Virus record (IMG/VR): IMGVR_UViG_3300025280_000136
Location: 1-27,136 of that record
Source of the DNA: a virus
DNA: 27,136 nt
Strand: one strand, 5' to 3'
Shown: in pieces, positions 5,497 through 12,276 of the stretch
Layout of the letters: each line of letters begins with the position of its first letter
Numbering within the stretch: position 1 is the stretch's first letter
Program-made: the position numbers and the translations under genes
The notes under the pieces: model-generated
The model's database searches: none
Told to the model about the DNA's origin: nothing
The model's input: the letters and a program-made list of their open reading frames with translations, nothing else

Positions 5497-5772
5497 CTAT
5501 TTAAAAACTGGCAACCTAGCAGTGTCAAAAAGTTCTTTCATAAAAGACTTTTTAAGTCTCAAAAGTCTTTTAAACTTTGCTGCTTGGCGAACGTCCGTAT
5601 ATAGTGTATGTGGCCTTCTCACCTGACCATCAATAAGCTGTTCAGAAAAATCATAAAATTTGGCTTTAACGGGTGGGGTCGCCAATGCACATCGCGCAGA
5701 CAATAAGCCAAGAAGAAACAAAAATAGAAAAAGTATTATTCTAACTAAAAATCTTTCATGAAGTCTTTTCAA
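5497..5772 (-). CDS. Small secreted protein with signal peptide (91 aa)
   Basis: Probable TTG start at 5772 (MKRLHERFLVR), with AGGAG about 10 nt upstream. Residues 1-11 are basic, 12-24 strongly hydrophobic (Leu/Phe-rich), and ALA at 29-31 before TPP fits a signal peptidase I site; a Cys at 28 is in a poor lipobox (Arg at -1), so a lipoprotein is less likely. The mature part, about 60 residues, includes FYDFSEQLIDGQVRRPHTLY and a basic helix (KFKRLLRLKKSF). I do not recognise the family. Likely acts in the periplasm or envelope. Confidence 0.65.
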   Translation of the reverse strand: MKRLHERFLVRIILFLFLFLLGLLSARCALATPPVKAKFYDFSEQLIDGQVRRPHTLYTDVRQAAKFKRLLRLKKSFMKELFDTARLPVFK

Positions 5773-5798
5773 TCCATGGGCACTCCTGTTTAATGTAA

Positions 5799-6068
5799 TT
5801 AGTCAGGAATTGACGCTACTTCTATTTTTTTATCCTCGATCATCCCTTCAAGCCACAAAGCTGTTTGTGGTATTTTCTTTCCACCCTCTCCCAAATACAT
5901 TAAATTATACACCCAATACCTATCTTCAATTATAGGTTCTCCATACAGTTTGCTTTTTTCTATTTTTAGATAATAGTCTACAACCATTATCTGTTCACGA
6001 CCAGGCCATGCGTTTTTAAGTCTCAGAAGTGTGCCTATCTTGTACTTCGGTTTCTTCCTCGTAAACAA
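5799..6068 (-). CDS. Diverged GDLV-family protein (TTG start, 89 aa)
   Basis: TTG 6068, preceded by GGGAGAG at good distance, gives MFTRKKPKYKIGTLLRLK: the core appears as K-I-G-T-L-L. Strands QIMVVDYYLKI, YWVYNLMYLGEGG and a last strand IEVASIPD follow the family. It overlaps the upstream gene by 53 nt, more than usual, so either this start or the upstream gene's end region is unusual. A weak promoter-like pair (TTGACA-N17-TACGAT) lies inside the upstream gene. Confidence 0.65.
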   Translation of the reverse strand: MFTRKKPKYKIGTLLRLKNAWPGREQIMVVDYYLKIEKSKLYGEPIIEDRYWVYNLMYLGEGGKKIPQTALWLEGMIEDKKIEVASIPD

Positions 6069-6249
6069 TAAGCTCTCCCTTACGGTTGTATGTTCCGTAC
6101 TTTTTATCGTATGCTCTTTTGACTAGTTTGTCAAGTTTTTCTACGTCGAGATCATTCTTTTTTTCTTTCTTCTTTTCTTCAAGTCCTGCCCATTTGTAAT
6201 GGAAGAGAGGGATGTGAACATTTGATATTTTTTTAACTTTCATTTTCAT
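6016..6249 (-). CDS. Small Lys/Glu-rich hypothetical protein (77 aa)
   Basis: ATG 6249 (MKMKVKKISNVHIP); an ATG at 6243 is equally possible and would make the start MKVKK, set in the NES-stop of the upstream gene just as at the GDLV junctions. The middle is a charged coil (GLEEKKKEKKNDLDVEKLDK), then KKYGTYNRKGELIVYEEE. No domain recognised. Its 3' part overlaps the next gene by 53 nt, an unusually long two-frame overlap. Confidence 0.6.
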   Translation of the reverse strand: MKMKVKKISNVHIPLFHYKWAGLEEKKKEKKNDLDVEKLDKLVKRAYDKKYGTYNRKGELIVYEEETEVQDRHTSET

Positions 6250-6871
6250 GTTTCTCTTTTAATCTTTGTATCACATTCTCATAAGATATATTCTTAACTA
6301 TTTCAGCGAGTTGTTGAGTATAAATATTTGTCATATCTCCACGGTTTCTTTTTTTTGCACTCTGAATACTATTGTATAATATTGTAACACACTTCTCGGC
6401 ATTAATATAATGTTCTGTTGCGGCTAAAACAACTTTCGCTGAAACAAAACTAATTGAACTTGACTTTTCCCTGAACAATAGAGCCTCGCAATCATTATCA
6501 ATTTCTAACGTTGCTTCTACTACAGCATCTGCCTTAGAAGATCTCAAGTGTTTTTCTATATCGGCTTCAATTGAAAATCTGGTAAAATGTAAATTCTTTA
6601 AAGAACAATATTTATCTGAAAAATTATCAACCAATGCGTTGAACAAAGCATCAACTGGCCCGTTGCCTGTTCCCTTAATTGTTAGTTTCTTTTTACCAAA
6701 CAAGAATTTGCAATTTACTTCTGTTTTTTCTTCAATGGCATCTTCTTTTATTGTGAGTTCGATAAGTTTTAAACTTATGTAATCTTTTTTTAATATACCT
6801 TTGATGATCTCGCTAACTCTTTCTCTCTGATCTTCTGAATTTGTTTTTCTTTTTATAACAGGTGGCGTCAT
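6233..6871 (-). CDS. Stand-alone LeuA-type allosteric (dimerisation) domain protein
   Basis: 212 aa from ATG 6871 (4-nt overlap with the upstream stop). After a short leader, residues about 35-155 match the regulatory domain of 2-isopropylmalate synthase (LeuA_dimer): a strand SLKLIELTIKED, the hallmark KGTGNGPVDALFNALVD (about 68-84), a second half ADAVVEATLEID, and SSSISFVSAKVVLAATEHYIN. In LeuA this C-terminal domain binds leucine and inhibits the enzyme; here there is no catalytic TIM barrel, and neighbours offer none. The role is therefore open: an amino-acid sensor, or a partner of a host LeuA-type enzyme, is inference. The C-terminus is helical and charged (about 170-212). Confidence 0.75.
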   Translation of the reverse strand: MTPPVIKRKTNSEDQRERVSEIIKGILKKDYISLKLIELTIKEDAIEEKTEVNCKFLFGKKKLTIKGTGNGPVDALFNALVDNFSDKYCSLKNLHFTRFSIEADIEKHLRSSKADAVVEATLEIDNDCEALLFREKSSSISFVSAKVVLAATEHYINAEKCVTILYNSIQSAKKRNRGDMTNIYTQQLAEIVKNISYENVIQRLKEKHENES

Positions 6872-7065
6872 AAAATAAATAGTTCCCACACCGGGACAGC
6901 ATCTTTTGTTTCGATCTGCTTTGCTATAAAATCTCTCTGTTCTTTTCCCTTCTTACAATCACAGTATTTTCTAACAACGAGCGGAGCCTCATAAGCCAAG
7001 AAATGCCCCATCCCTCCACATTTTCTACACGTTTTCTTATGTGATTCTTCGGTCTGCATGGTCAT
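6868..7065 (-). CDS. Small zinc-ribbon protein (65 aa)
   Basis: MTMQTEESHKKTCRKCGGMG: Cys pairs at 13/16 (CRKC) and 35/37 (CDC) bracket FLAYEAPLVVRKY, a likely four-Cys zinc site resembling half of a DnaJ-type zinc finger. Start at ATG 7065 or ATG 7059; it overlaps the upstream gene by about 29 nt. The last codons overlap the next start. Function unknown; small zinc ribbons usually mediate protein or nucleic-acid contacts. Confidence 0.7.
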   Translation of the reverse strand: MTMQTEESHKKTCRKCGGMGHFLAYEAPLVVRKYCDCKKGKEQRDFIAKQIETKDAVPVWELFIL

Positions 7066-7243
7066 TCCATCCGTTCAACTTATCACGAGTATCTTCAAGG
7101 TTTAATTCCTTCGGAACGTCACAGACGGGAAACAAACCATGCAAAACGAATATAACACCTCTGAGTATTAATGTTAAGCCTATAGTTCCTGCAAATTTAA
7201 AATGGCTAAAATATGTTTCATTATTTTTTTCGAGGTGTTTCAC
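7037..7243 (-). CDS. DUF6356-like small membrane protein (68 aa)
   Basis: GTG start at 7243 overlapping the upstream stop (GTGA). The sequence ETYFSHFKFAGTIGLTLILRG then VLHGLFPVCD follows the pattern of DUF6356 proteins (x-E-T-Y-x-x-H, then a Gly-rich transmembrane stretch and H-x-L-x-P), judged from memory. One to two membrane helices at about residues 17-41. Hydrophilic C-terminal tail. Function of the family is unknown. Confidence 0.65.
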   Translation of the reverse strand: MKHLEKNNETYFSHFKFAGTIGLTLILRGVIFVLHGLFPVCDVPKELNLEDTRDKLNGWNDHADRRIT

Positions 7244-7503
7244 CTCGTAACTAACTCCTCAATCCTAGACAACGCAGATCTAATGTGTTCTATGTCTTTC
7301 TCAACTCCAATGAGAGCGCGGGTGTTCTTTTCGTATTCTTTAACATCTTTCTCAACGTTGTTCACCTTTTGTTCGAGATCTCCTAGATCATTACTTACCT
7401 CGGCAACAACCAAGTTCGTTTGCCAAACCCATCCAGCCAACGGCATTATAAGTATGCCGAGAACAAGAGTAAAGACTTTCCATAGATCTACATCGACTTT
7501 CAT
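7240..7503 (-). CDS. TM helix plus coiled-coil protein (87 aa), holin-like candidate
   Basis: MKVDVDLWKVFTLVLGILI: one N-terminal membrane helix (about 8-28, with GWVW at its end) followed by a long heptad-rich coiled coil (about 32-85, e.g. LGDLEQKVNNVEKDVKEYEK). The topology resembles small phage membrane proteins of the XhlA/holin-accessory kind, though with the helix at the N-terminus. It overlaps the neighbours by 4 nt on both sides. No lysis enzyme is visible nearby, so a lysis role is only a suggestion. Confidence 0.68.
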   Translation of the reverse strand: MKVDVDLWKVFTLVLGILIMPLAGWVWQTNLVVAEVSNDLGDLEQKVNNVEKDVKEYEKNTRALIGVEKDIEHIRSALSRIEELVTR

Positions 7504-7724
7504 GTTGCCCCCCAGTCCTTCCTTTCCGGAAACATCGTCGCGTTACTAAGCTCGTCCAGCAAGTGTAAAACTCTTGGGCCAGTAAAACCCAAAGTCTTTA
7601 GCTTTTTCTCAAGGTCGTTGATGGCTTGCAGTGCATATGATGAATTAGAGCGTTCTCCCTGTCCACCAATCTTTTCAAGTTCCTCTTTGATGATTTGTTT
7701 AAGTTGTTGTTTGGTTAATTTCAT
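7500..7724 (-). CDS. Small protein with 'MKLTxxQLKQxIKE' tag (74 aa)
   Basis: Residues 1-17 read MKLTKQQLKQIIKEELE, nearly the same as the start of the 156-aa protein at 3369-3839, while the rest (ALQAINDLEKKLKTLGFTG, HLLDELSNATMF) is unrelated. A short Gly/Ser linker (GGQGERSNSS) separates tag and helical body. The body looks like a small helical bundle. Shared tags on unrelated proteins suggest a common destination such as the virion or a scaffold (inference). Confidence 0.72.
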   Translation of the reverse strand: MKLTKQQLKQIIKEELEKIGGQGERSNSSYALQAINDLEKKLKTLGFTGPRVLHLLDELSNATMFPERKDWGAT

Positions 7725-7948
7725 TTTTTACATTCCTCTGGTAAATATGATTTTGGTTCTTTCTTATAAATAGCAAGTGGTGGTTGTTTCCAGCCAATTT
7801 CTGGACAATATTCTTTATGATCTTTCTTATCTTGTAAATAGAAAACCAATGCTTTTGTGTCTCTTTCTATGTCTCCGAAATCTTTTTTGGGATCTCCCAT
7901 TGGAGCGAAGGCGAAGACAGCTAAAAATGTTGCTATTGGGAGTTTCAT
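7721..7948 (-). CDS. Small secreted protein with signal peptide (75 aa)
   Basis: MKLPIATFLAVFAFAPMGDP: a short basic start and a hydrophobic run at 4-15, consistent with an export signal or anchor. The remainder has two Cys (EYCPEIGW and PEECKK) that could form a disulfide in the periplasm, and is otherwise charged. It overlaps its neighbours by 4 nt on each side. Family not recognised. Confidence 0.65.
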   Translation of the reverse strand: MKLPIATFLAVFAFAPMGDPKKDFGDIERDTKALVFYLQDKKDHKEYCPEIGWKQPPLAIYKKEPKSYLPEECKK

Positions 7949-8067
7949 TGCGCTAATCCATACTCTATAAGATATATTGCATATCCGAGCGTACCCATAA
8001 ATATAACAAACAAAATTTCGGGCGCTCTGTTCTCTATTGTTTTAAATATTTTGTACAGGGTCATCAT
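7945..8067 (-). CDS. Single-helix membrane micropeptide (40 aa)
   Basis: Double ATG at 8067/8064 with a strong ribosome binding site (GGAGG about 8 nt upstream) in the last codons of the NUDIX gene. The peptide starts MMTLYKIFKTIENRAPEILF and continues as a membrane helix (about 17-34, ending IYLIEYG), then GLAQ-stop. The stop overlaps the next start (ATGA, 7945-7948), so it fits exactly into the operon with 4-nt overlaps at both ends, which supports it being a real gene. Function unknown. Confidence 0.65.
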   Translation of the reverse strand: MMTLYKIFKTIENRAPEILFVIFMGTLGYAIYLIEYGLAQ

Positions 8068-8483
8068 TTTATTTCCTCCAGTGCCAATTTAACAGTATAT
8101 TTTAAATTAGGAGTTGTATCATAAATATCTAATTTATCATATGAAACCCAAGCCCAATCTGTGTGTTCAAAGTCAATCTTTATATCTCCACTGTGGGACA
8201 TTGAGTAATATATCATAACTTGATCTCTTTCTTCCAGTTTGTTAATGCCATTAAGATTTAGATTTGTTTCTTCTTTTGTCTCGCGAATTGCAGCATCTTT
8301 AGGACGCTCTCCTTTTTCTATGTGACCGCCGGGCAAAGCCCATTTTCCAGGCATCCAGTTTGAATCTCCAGACCTCTTCAACAAAAGAGTTTCCTCATCA
8401 CTATTTAACACAACTACCATTGCTGCCTTAAATTTTTTCTTGCCCTCCATGAAACTTCTCCAACTTTCTAAAACAACCCTCAC
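8064..8483 (-). CDS. NUDIX hydrolase with virion-type N-terminal tag
   Basis: 139 aa. NUDIX box at residues 53-75: GHIEKGE, seven residues, then RETKEETNL, with the metal-binding Glu residues (E68, E71, E72) present; the usual Gly near the end is Asn. Preceding GKWALPGG is typical. NUDIX enzymes cleave nucleoside diphosphates linked to other groups; the substrate (damaged nucleotides, NAD-type, RNA caps) cannot be told. The start was set at GTG 8483 (GTGA overlap with the upstream gene) because MRVVLESWRSFMEG then aligns residue for residue with MKLIFENWKAYITE of the next gene upstream; GTG 8492 is an alternative. Confidence 0.88.
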   Translation of the reverse strand: MRVVLESWRSFMEGKKKFKAAMVVVLNSDEETLLLKRSGDSNWMPGKWALPGGHIEKGERPKDAAIRETKEETNLNLNGINKLEERDQVMIYYSMSHSGDIKIDFEHTDWAWVSYDKLDIYDTTPNLKYTVKLALEEIK

Positions 8484-11401
8484 TCTTGCCACTTTTCTTC
8501 AGCCTTAACCAACGTACCTGAAATAAATGAAACTGTTCTTACTCCTTCTATTTGAACAATAAGCTTTTTTAGACTATCTAGCATCTGCTCTGGAGGGCCG
8601 TCGGACACAAATTTTATTCTCAACTTGGACGTGGTCCGCCCGCCTTGTGATTTAGACGCCCCAATATTATCAACAATTGTTACTCCACACCTAACACGAA
8701 TGGAGTTTTTAAAGTCTTCAAGACCTGGCTCATCCTGAGACGTGGGAGTGTTTGTAACTAGGATAGCGTTAGCCTGCCACAAATCTAGACTTGGTTTTAT
8801 TTCATTAAGTTTTCTCTTTCTCTTGGATTCGGTAATTTTGATTTTAAATTTTCTCATCTTTCTTTTTTTGGCCTCGGGCAAGCGCCTTCTACTTTCCGCA
8901 ATTTGTGGTGGATTAAAAGGCGCATCAATTGCGGTGCCCGGTGGCAGATCCTGTTCATCCTGATCTGCATCATCGCCGTGGTCCAGCTCTACTCCCGAGG
9001 CAGCTATCTTCCTTGCCGCTTGATCAAGCCAATGTTCAATTCCTTTCAAGACGGAGTTAGTCAAGGCTTCTTCAAGTTTGAACTGCATGTCTTCTTGATC
9101 AAGGAATTGCAAAAATTTGACCACTGGATGAACTGCTTTGGGATCTGATAAATCTATATTTTCCCAGGCTTCATCGCCTGACAAAGTTATAATAAACCTA
9201 TAAGGCAGCTGCAATACTTTTTCTTTCGGGCTCAAAGGATCGTATTTTTCTAGTGATCCGCCACCGTAGTCCGCAGCCTGGCGCGGGCCGCTATACATTC
9301 CCTTTTCTCTGTGAAGTTCCGCAAAGACCGGATGCAGGCCCATGTTCAGATCTGGAAAAATCTCTTCGCCTTCATCTTCATCTCCAAAGTCTAATACCTC
9401 TTGGCTGTAATAATAGTTTAAGGCAGTTTTCATCATGCTCTCCACCACAGTAAAGAAGGCATCTTCCATTTTATTGAAAGCATCTGAAGTTTTAAAAGTC
9501 AGTGCTTCCAACATATGCTTGATCATTTCTGGGTTGTCAGCAACTACTTTTGGTTTGACAACTTTTGCTTGAATGGTTGTATCGATTAATAAGTCTCTTC
9601 CTTCGATCTCAAAGTCAAAGTTGCTCAGTTCCACATCTTCTAATGCTTTCTTTACATCCGGGATGTTGCCTTGTGTCAGCCCATCTTCCATAGCTTTTAT
9701 CGCAACCTCGTCCATCATTGTTTCCCAGTTATCGTCGTAACCACTCATGCGATCAAGGAATGTTTCAAATTGTTCGAGTCCCTCTTGCTCATCATAATCA
9801 GGATTAAAAGATATATATATTTCACCAGCTTCAGCATCTTGAACTTCTATTTCATCTGGATATATGTGGTTGCTATCTAATACAGTGTCAATGACATCTC
9901 TCACTTTGTCATCGATATCATCTTCTTCTATAAATTCGAGATCTTCAGTGTTGATTCTTGCTCCAGCGTTCCAATGTACTCGCGCATCATCATAACCATA
10001 GTCATCGAGCTGAACATTTATATATTGTAGTTCATATCCTTCAAGCTTCTCTTCATACTTTTCAATTGGAATACCAGCCGGGTTTTCCCCAAAATGATAA
10101 CCGGCGGCGCTGACGATCTCGGATTCTTCCCAGCTGATCGCATCGTTGATTTGTTCTCGCATTTCTCCTGCATCAACGTCGCCCGAACTGCCTTCCAGTC
10201 CAAGTCCGTGGTGAATTACTTTTAGTTCTTTGTATGTATTATCTTCTGGCACCCCCTCCGGGCCGGCGAATTCGCCAGGTCGGAGAATCCCCGCAGCGAC
10301 GCGACCTTCGCGATCAATGGCACGCGTGTCGTGGATGGCATCATAGAAACCTTTCAAATCTGGCAGTTTGCCATGTTTCCTTTTAAACTTTTTAGCTCCA
10401 GGCATATTTTTTAAAGCTTTTGCTATCAAATTATAAGTAACCGCATCCCGAAGACCGCCCGTTCCAATCTCGTCGTCGCCTGCATCAAAAACTTCTTCTG
10501 GCTCGTCGGGGTTGTCACTACTATAGACAAGAGCCAACTTTTTGAGAACACTTGCGCCCACGAAATCCTCATCGCTATAAGACCCTAAATGAGCAAAATT
10601 AACAAAGTAGAATGCCTTGCCTTGACCGCTGTAGTTATCAAAATAGTTTTGGGATTCAGTTGCTGAAATGCACCATCTTGTTCCTTGTCCAAAATAACAA
10701 GAAGCTTCGGCAGAAAGAGGGCGAACTATTGTGTAGTCCTCGGAATCAGTAGCGAGGACAGCGCTTTCTGACTTCGCCTGTTCTTCGTATTTCTTCATCA
10801 TTTCAGCTTGTTTTATCTTTTGTTGAACTCCGTTAATCATGAGTTCAAAGTTTTCCAGATGATCTGGGTTTGTTGGATCCCACTTGTCTATGCCGCTCAT
10901 TTTCCGCATTTCCTCTTCAGGATCTTCAGGGTCGGGCTTAACATGTATCAAACCCATCTCAACGCCTTTCTCAAAGATTATAAGTCTATCTGCCAATCTT
11001 TCGGCGCGGCTTTGAATTACGTTCATGTACCTTTCGAGAAGCTCTTCTGGATCTTCTCCGGCTGCATATCTTGGCGTTGTTGTCATTGATAGATCGCTCG
11101 TGGACGAAGGCCGCGAGACAACTCTTTTTTCCATGTACTTTGCGAGCTGATTAACCAAATATTTTGCGGACCACAGGAGATATTTATTTCTGCCAGAAGG
11201 ATCTCTGCTTGACATATATTTGAGAGACAACACCAATTGCTCTTTTAATTTATCGGCATGCCCCTCTGGAATAGCATCGAGCATATCTCTCGGCAATCTT
11301 TTCTTGAAATTGGTTGCAAGCGCGACTGCGTCTTTCAGCCGACTTTCAATTAAGAGTTGTTCGGTTATGTATGCTTTCCAATTTTCAAATATAAGCTTCA
11401 T
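8480..11401 (-). CDS. Large unknown protein (973 aa), probable virion-associated
   Basis: N-terminal tag MKLIFENWKAYITEQ (shared with both neighbours), then helices with Arg/Asp-rich sequence. At about 226-247 sits RPLSAEASCYFGQGTRWCIS, followed by a Tyr/Phe-rich strand (FYFVNF, about 264-269); A-x-x-Y-G-x-G-T-(R/K)-W-C is a motif I have seen in large unannotated phage proteins. The middle (about 400-650) is strongly acidic. Around 855-885 is a very basic Arg/Lys stretch (RKMRKFKIKITESKRKRK), then a final alpha/beta domain (about 890-970) resembling a ferredoxin-like fold. No catalytic motif recognised. Size and tag suggest a structural or injected protein (inference). Confidence 0.85.
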   Translation of the reverse strand: MKLIFENWKAYITEQLLIESRLKDAVALATNFKKRLPRDMLDAIPEGHADKLKEQLVLSLKYMSSRDPSGRNKYLLWSAKYLVNQLAKYMEKRVVSRPSSTSDLSMTTTPRYAAGEDPEELLERYMNVIQSRAERLADRLIIFEKGVEMGLIHVKPDPEDPEEEMRKMSGIDKWDPTNPDHLENFELMINGVQQKIKQAEMMKKYEEQAKSESAVLATDSEDYTIVRPLSAEASCYFGQGTRWCISATESQNYFDNYSGQGKAFYFVNFAHLGSYSDEDFVGASVLKKLALVYSSDNPDEPEEVFDAGDDEIGTGGLRDAVTYNLIAKALKNMPGAKKFKRKHGKLPDLKGFYDAIHDTRAIDREGRVAAGILRPGEFAGPEGVPEDNTYKELKVIHHGLGLEGSSGDVDAGEMREQINDAISWEESEIVSAAGYHFGENPAGIPIEKYEEKLEGYELQYINVQLDDYGYDDARVHWNAGARINTEDLEFIEEDDIDDKVRDVIDTVLDSNHIYPDEIEVQDAEAGEIYISFNPDYDEQEGLEQFETFLDRMSGYDDNWETMMDEVAIKAMEDGLTQGNIPDVKKALEDVELSNFDFEIEGRDLLIDTTIQAKVVKPKVVADNPEMIKHMLEALTFKTSDAFNKMEDAFFTVVESMMKTALNYYYSQEVLDFGDEDEGEEIFPDLNMGLHPVFAELHREKGMYSGPRQAADYGGGSLEKYDPLSPKEKVLQLPYRFIITLSGDEAWENIDLSDPKAVHPVVKFLQFLDQEDMQFKLEEALTNSVLKGIEHWLDQAARKIAASGVELDHGDDADQDEQDLPPGTAIDAPFNPPQIAESRRRLPEAKKRKMRKFKIKITESKRKRKLNEIKPSLDLWQANAILVTNTPTSQDEPGLEDFKNSIRVRCGVTIVDNIGASKSQGGRTTSKLRIKFVSDGPPEQMLDSLKKLIVQIEGVRTVSFISGTLVKAEEKWQE

Positions 11402-11778
11402 TCCAATAATCCTTCGTCTTGCAGCTGTTGCATAAACAGGCGATACATATTGTGATTTTCTCTGAATTCGCTATAAGCTTCGGTTAAGGAAGTAAGAAAA
11501 TTAAGACCTTCTTCGTTGTTTTGTTTACGCCAAACTTTATGTATTTCTTTAAGGCTATCAGTAGTCGCATTAAACGTTTCTTCGTCTTTAGCATGGTGCT
11601 TATTAAAAAACATTTTTGCTATTACCTTTTTTAGCTCAGGCTCAACGCCTTCTGGTTCTTGTTCCGTTTCTTCTCTTTCTTTAGCAAGCCCGGGAAAATC
11701 AACGGAATACACATTTCCTTCATCCTCCCCATTGTCTTCTTTTAAGTACTTTTGCCATTTTTCAAATAACTCTTGCAT
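11398..11778 (-). CDS. Small helical protein with E-x-W tag (126 aa)
   Basis: Start at ATG 11778 (MQELFEKWQKYLKED), not at an earlier TTG, because the tag then aligns with the two genes downstream (LFENWKAYITE, VLESWRSFMEG). After an acidic linker (EREETEQEPEGVEPE) comes a helical domain with FFNKHHAKDEETF, KEIHKVWRKQ and YRLFMQQLQDEG. First gene after the terminator at 11843-11869, with a possible extended -10 promoter at 11802-11810. Function unknown. Confidence 0.75.
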   Translation of the reverse strand: MQELFEKWQKYLKEDNGEDEGNVYSVDFPGLAKEREETEQEPEGVEPELKKVIAKMFFNKHHAKDEETFNATTDSLKEIHKVWRKQNNEEGLNFLTSLTEAYSEFRENHNMYRLFMQQLQDEGLLE

Positions 11779-11801
11779 GTGCAAACCCCGCGTGATAACA
11801 T

Positions 11802-11810
11802 ACTATACCA
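11802..11810 (-). promoter_or_regulatory. Possible extended -10 promoter (TGGTATAGT)
   Basis: TG-G-TATAGT on the minus strand, 23 nt before ATG 11778 and just below the terminator. No good -35 box at 16-18 nt. Its place between a terminator and the first gene of the next unit makes it plausible. Confidence 0.35.
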
Positions 11811-11842
11811 TATTAATTAGTCTTTTTGTTAGTTAATGGAAC

Positions 11843-11869
11843 AAAAAAAGGGGCGCAAAGCGCCCCTTT
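11843..11869 (-). terminator. Intrinsic terminator (10-bp stem, U7)
   Basis: Read on the minus strand: AAAGGGGCGC, loop TTT, GCGCCCCTTT, the last bases running into a T tract (11849-11843). The G+C-rich stem in AT-rich surroundings and a T run on only one side fix its direction. It closes the unit ending with the gene at 11917-12276. Confidence 0.9.
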
Positions 11870-11916
11870 CATATATTACAAAAATATATAACAACTATAG
11901 CAAAAAAGTCAACCAC

Positions 11917-12276
11917 CTATTGAACACACAAATGAATTTTATGCATGTATTTTAATTCCATTTCGTCGACAATCATTAATTTTGAGTATGAAAGTAAAAG
12001 AGCATACTTTTGAGAATCAACAGAAATCATTTCTTCGTCTGTCTCTTCATCTATAGAAGGTGGAGTAAGAATTAAATCATTCATGATATCAACGTAACGA
12101 CAAGTTATAGAATAATATTCGCACAACACAATCATTAAACCTGATTCCCAGGACTCATTGTTGTTAGAATGTTCTTGTATAAAAGACTGAGCCACTTTGT
12201 TGCGGTCCAAACAGCCAGAAATTCTTTCTAGGCAATCGTTTAGCGGAAGAAAATAATACCCTTTTTCTTCTTTCAT
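11917..12276 (-). CDS. Hypothetical protein (119 aa)
   Basis: Starts MKEEKGYYFLPLNDCLERIS, 4-nt ATGA overlap with the upstream gene. Helical by pattern, Cys at 15, 22 and others, with an acidic loop (SIDEETDEEMISVD) and a hydrophobic helix (KYALLLSYSKLMIVDEM). No domain recognised. It is the last gene before the terminator at 11843-11869. Confidence 0.72.
   Translation of the reverse strand: MKEEKGYYFLPLNDCLERISGCLDRNKVAQSFIQEHSNNNESWESGLMIVLCEYYSITCRYVDIMNDLILTPPSIDEETDEEMISVDSQKYALLLSYSKLMIVDEMELKYMHKIHLCVQ

Noticed and set aside
5470-5500. Palindrome AAGCTATAGCTT in the gap before 5452
   Set aside because: No loop and no T tract in the direction of transcription, so not a terminator; could be a binding site but nothing supports it.
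6098-6140. Promoter-like TTGACA-N17-TACGAT inside the gene at 6016-6249
   Set aside because: The -10 box matches at only four of six positions and the sequence is explained by coding for KLDKLVKRAYD; too weak to list as a feature.
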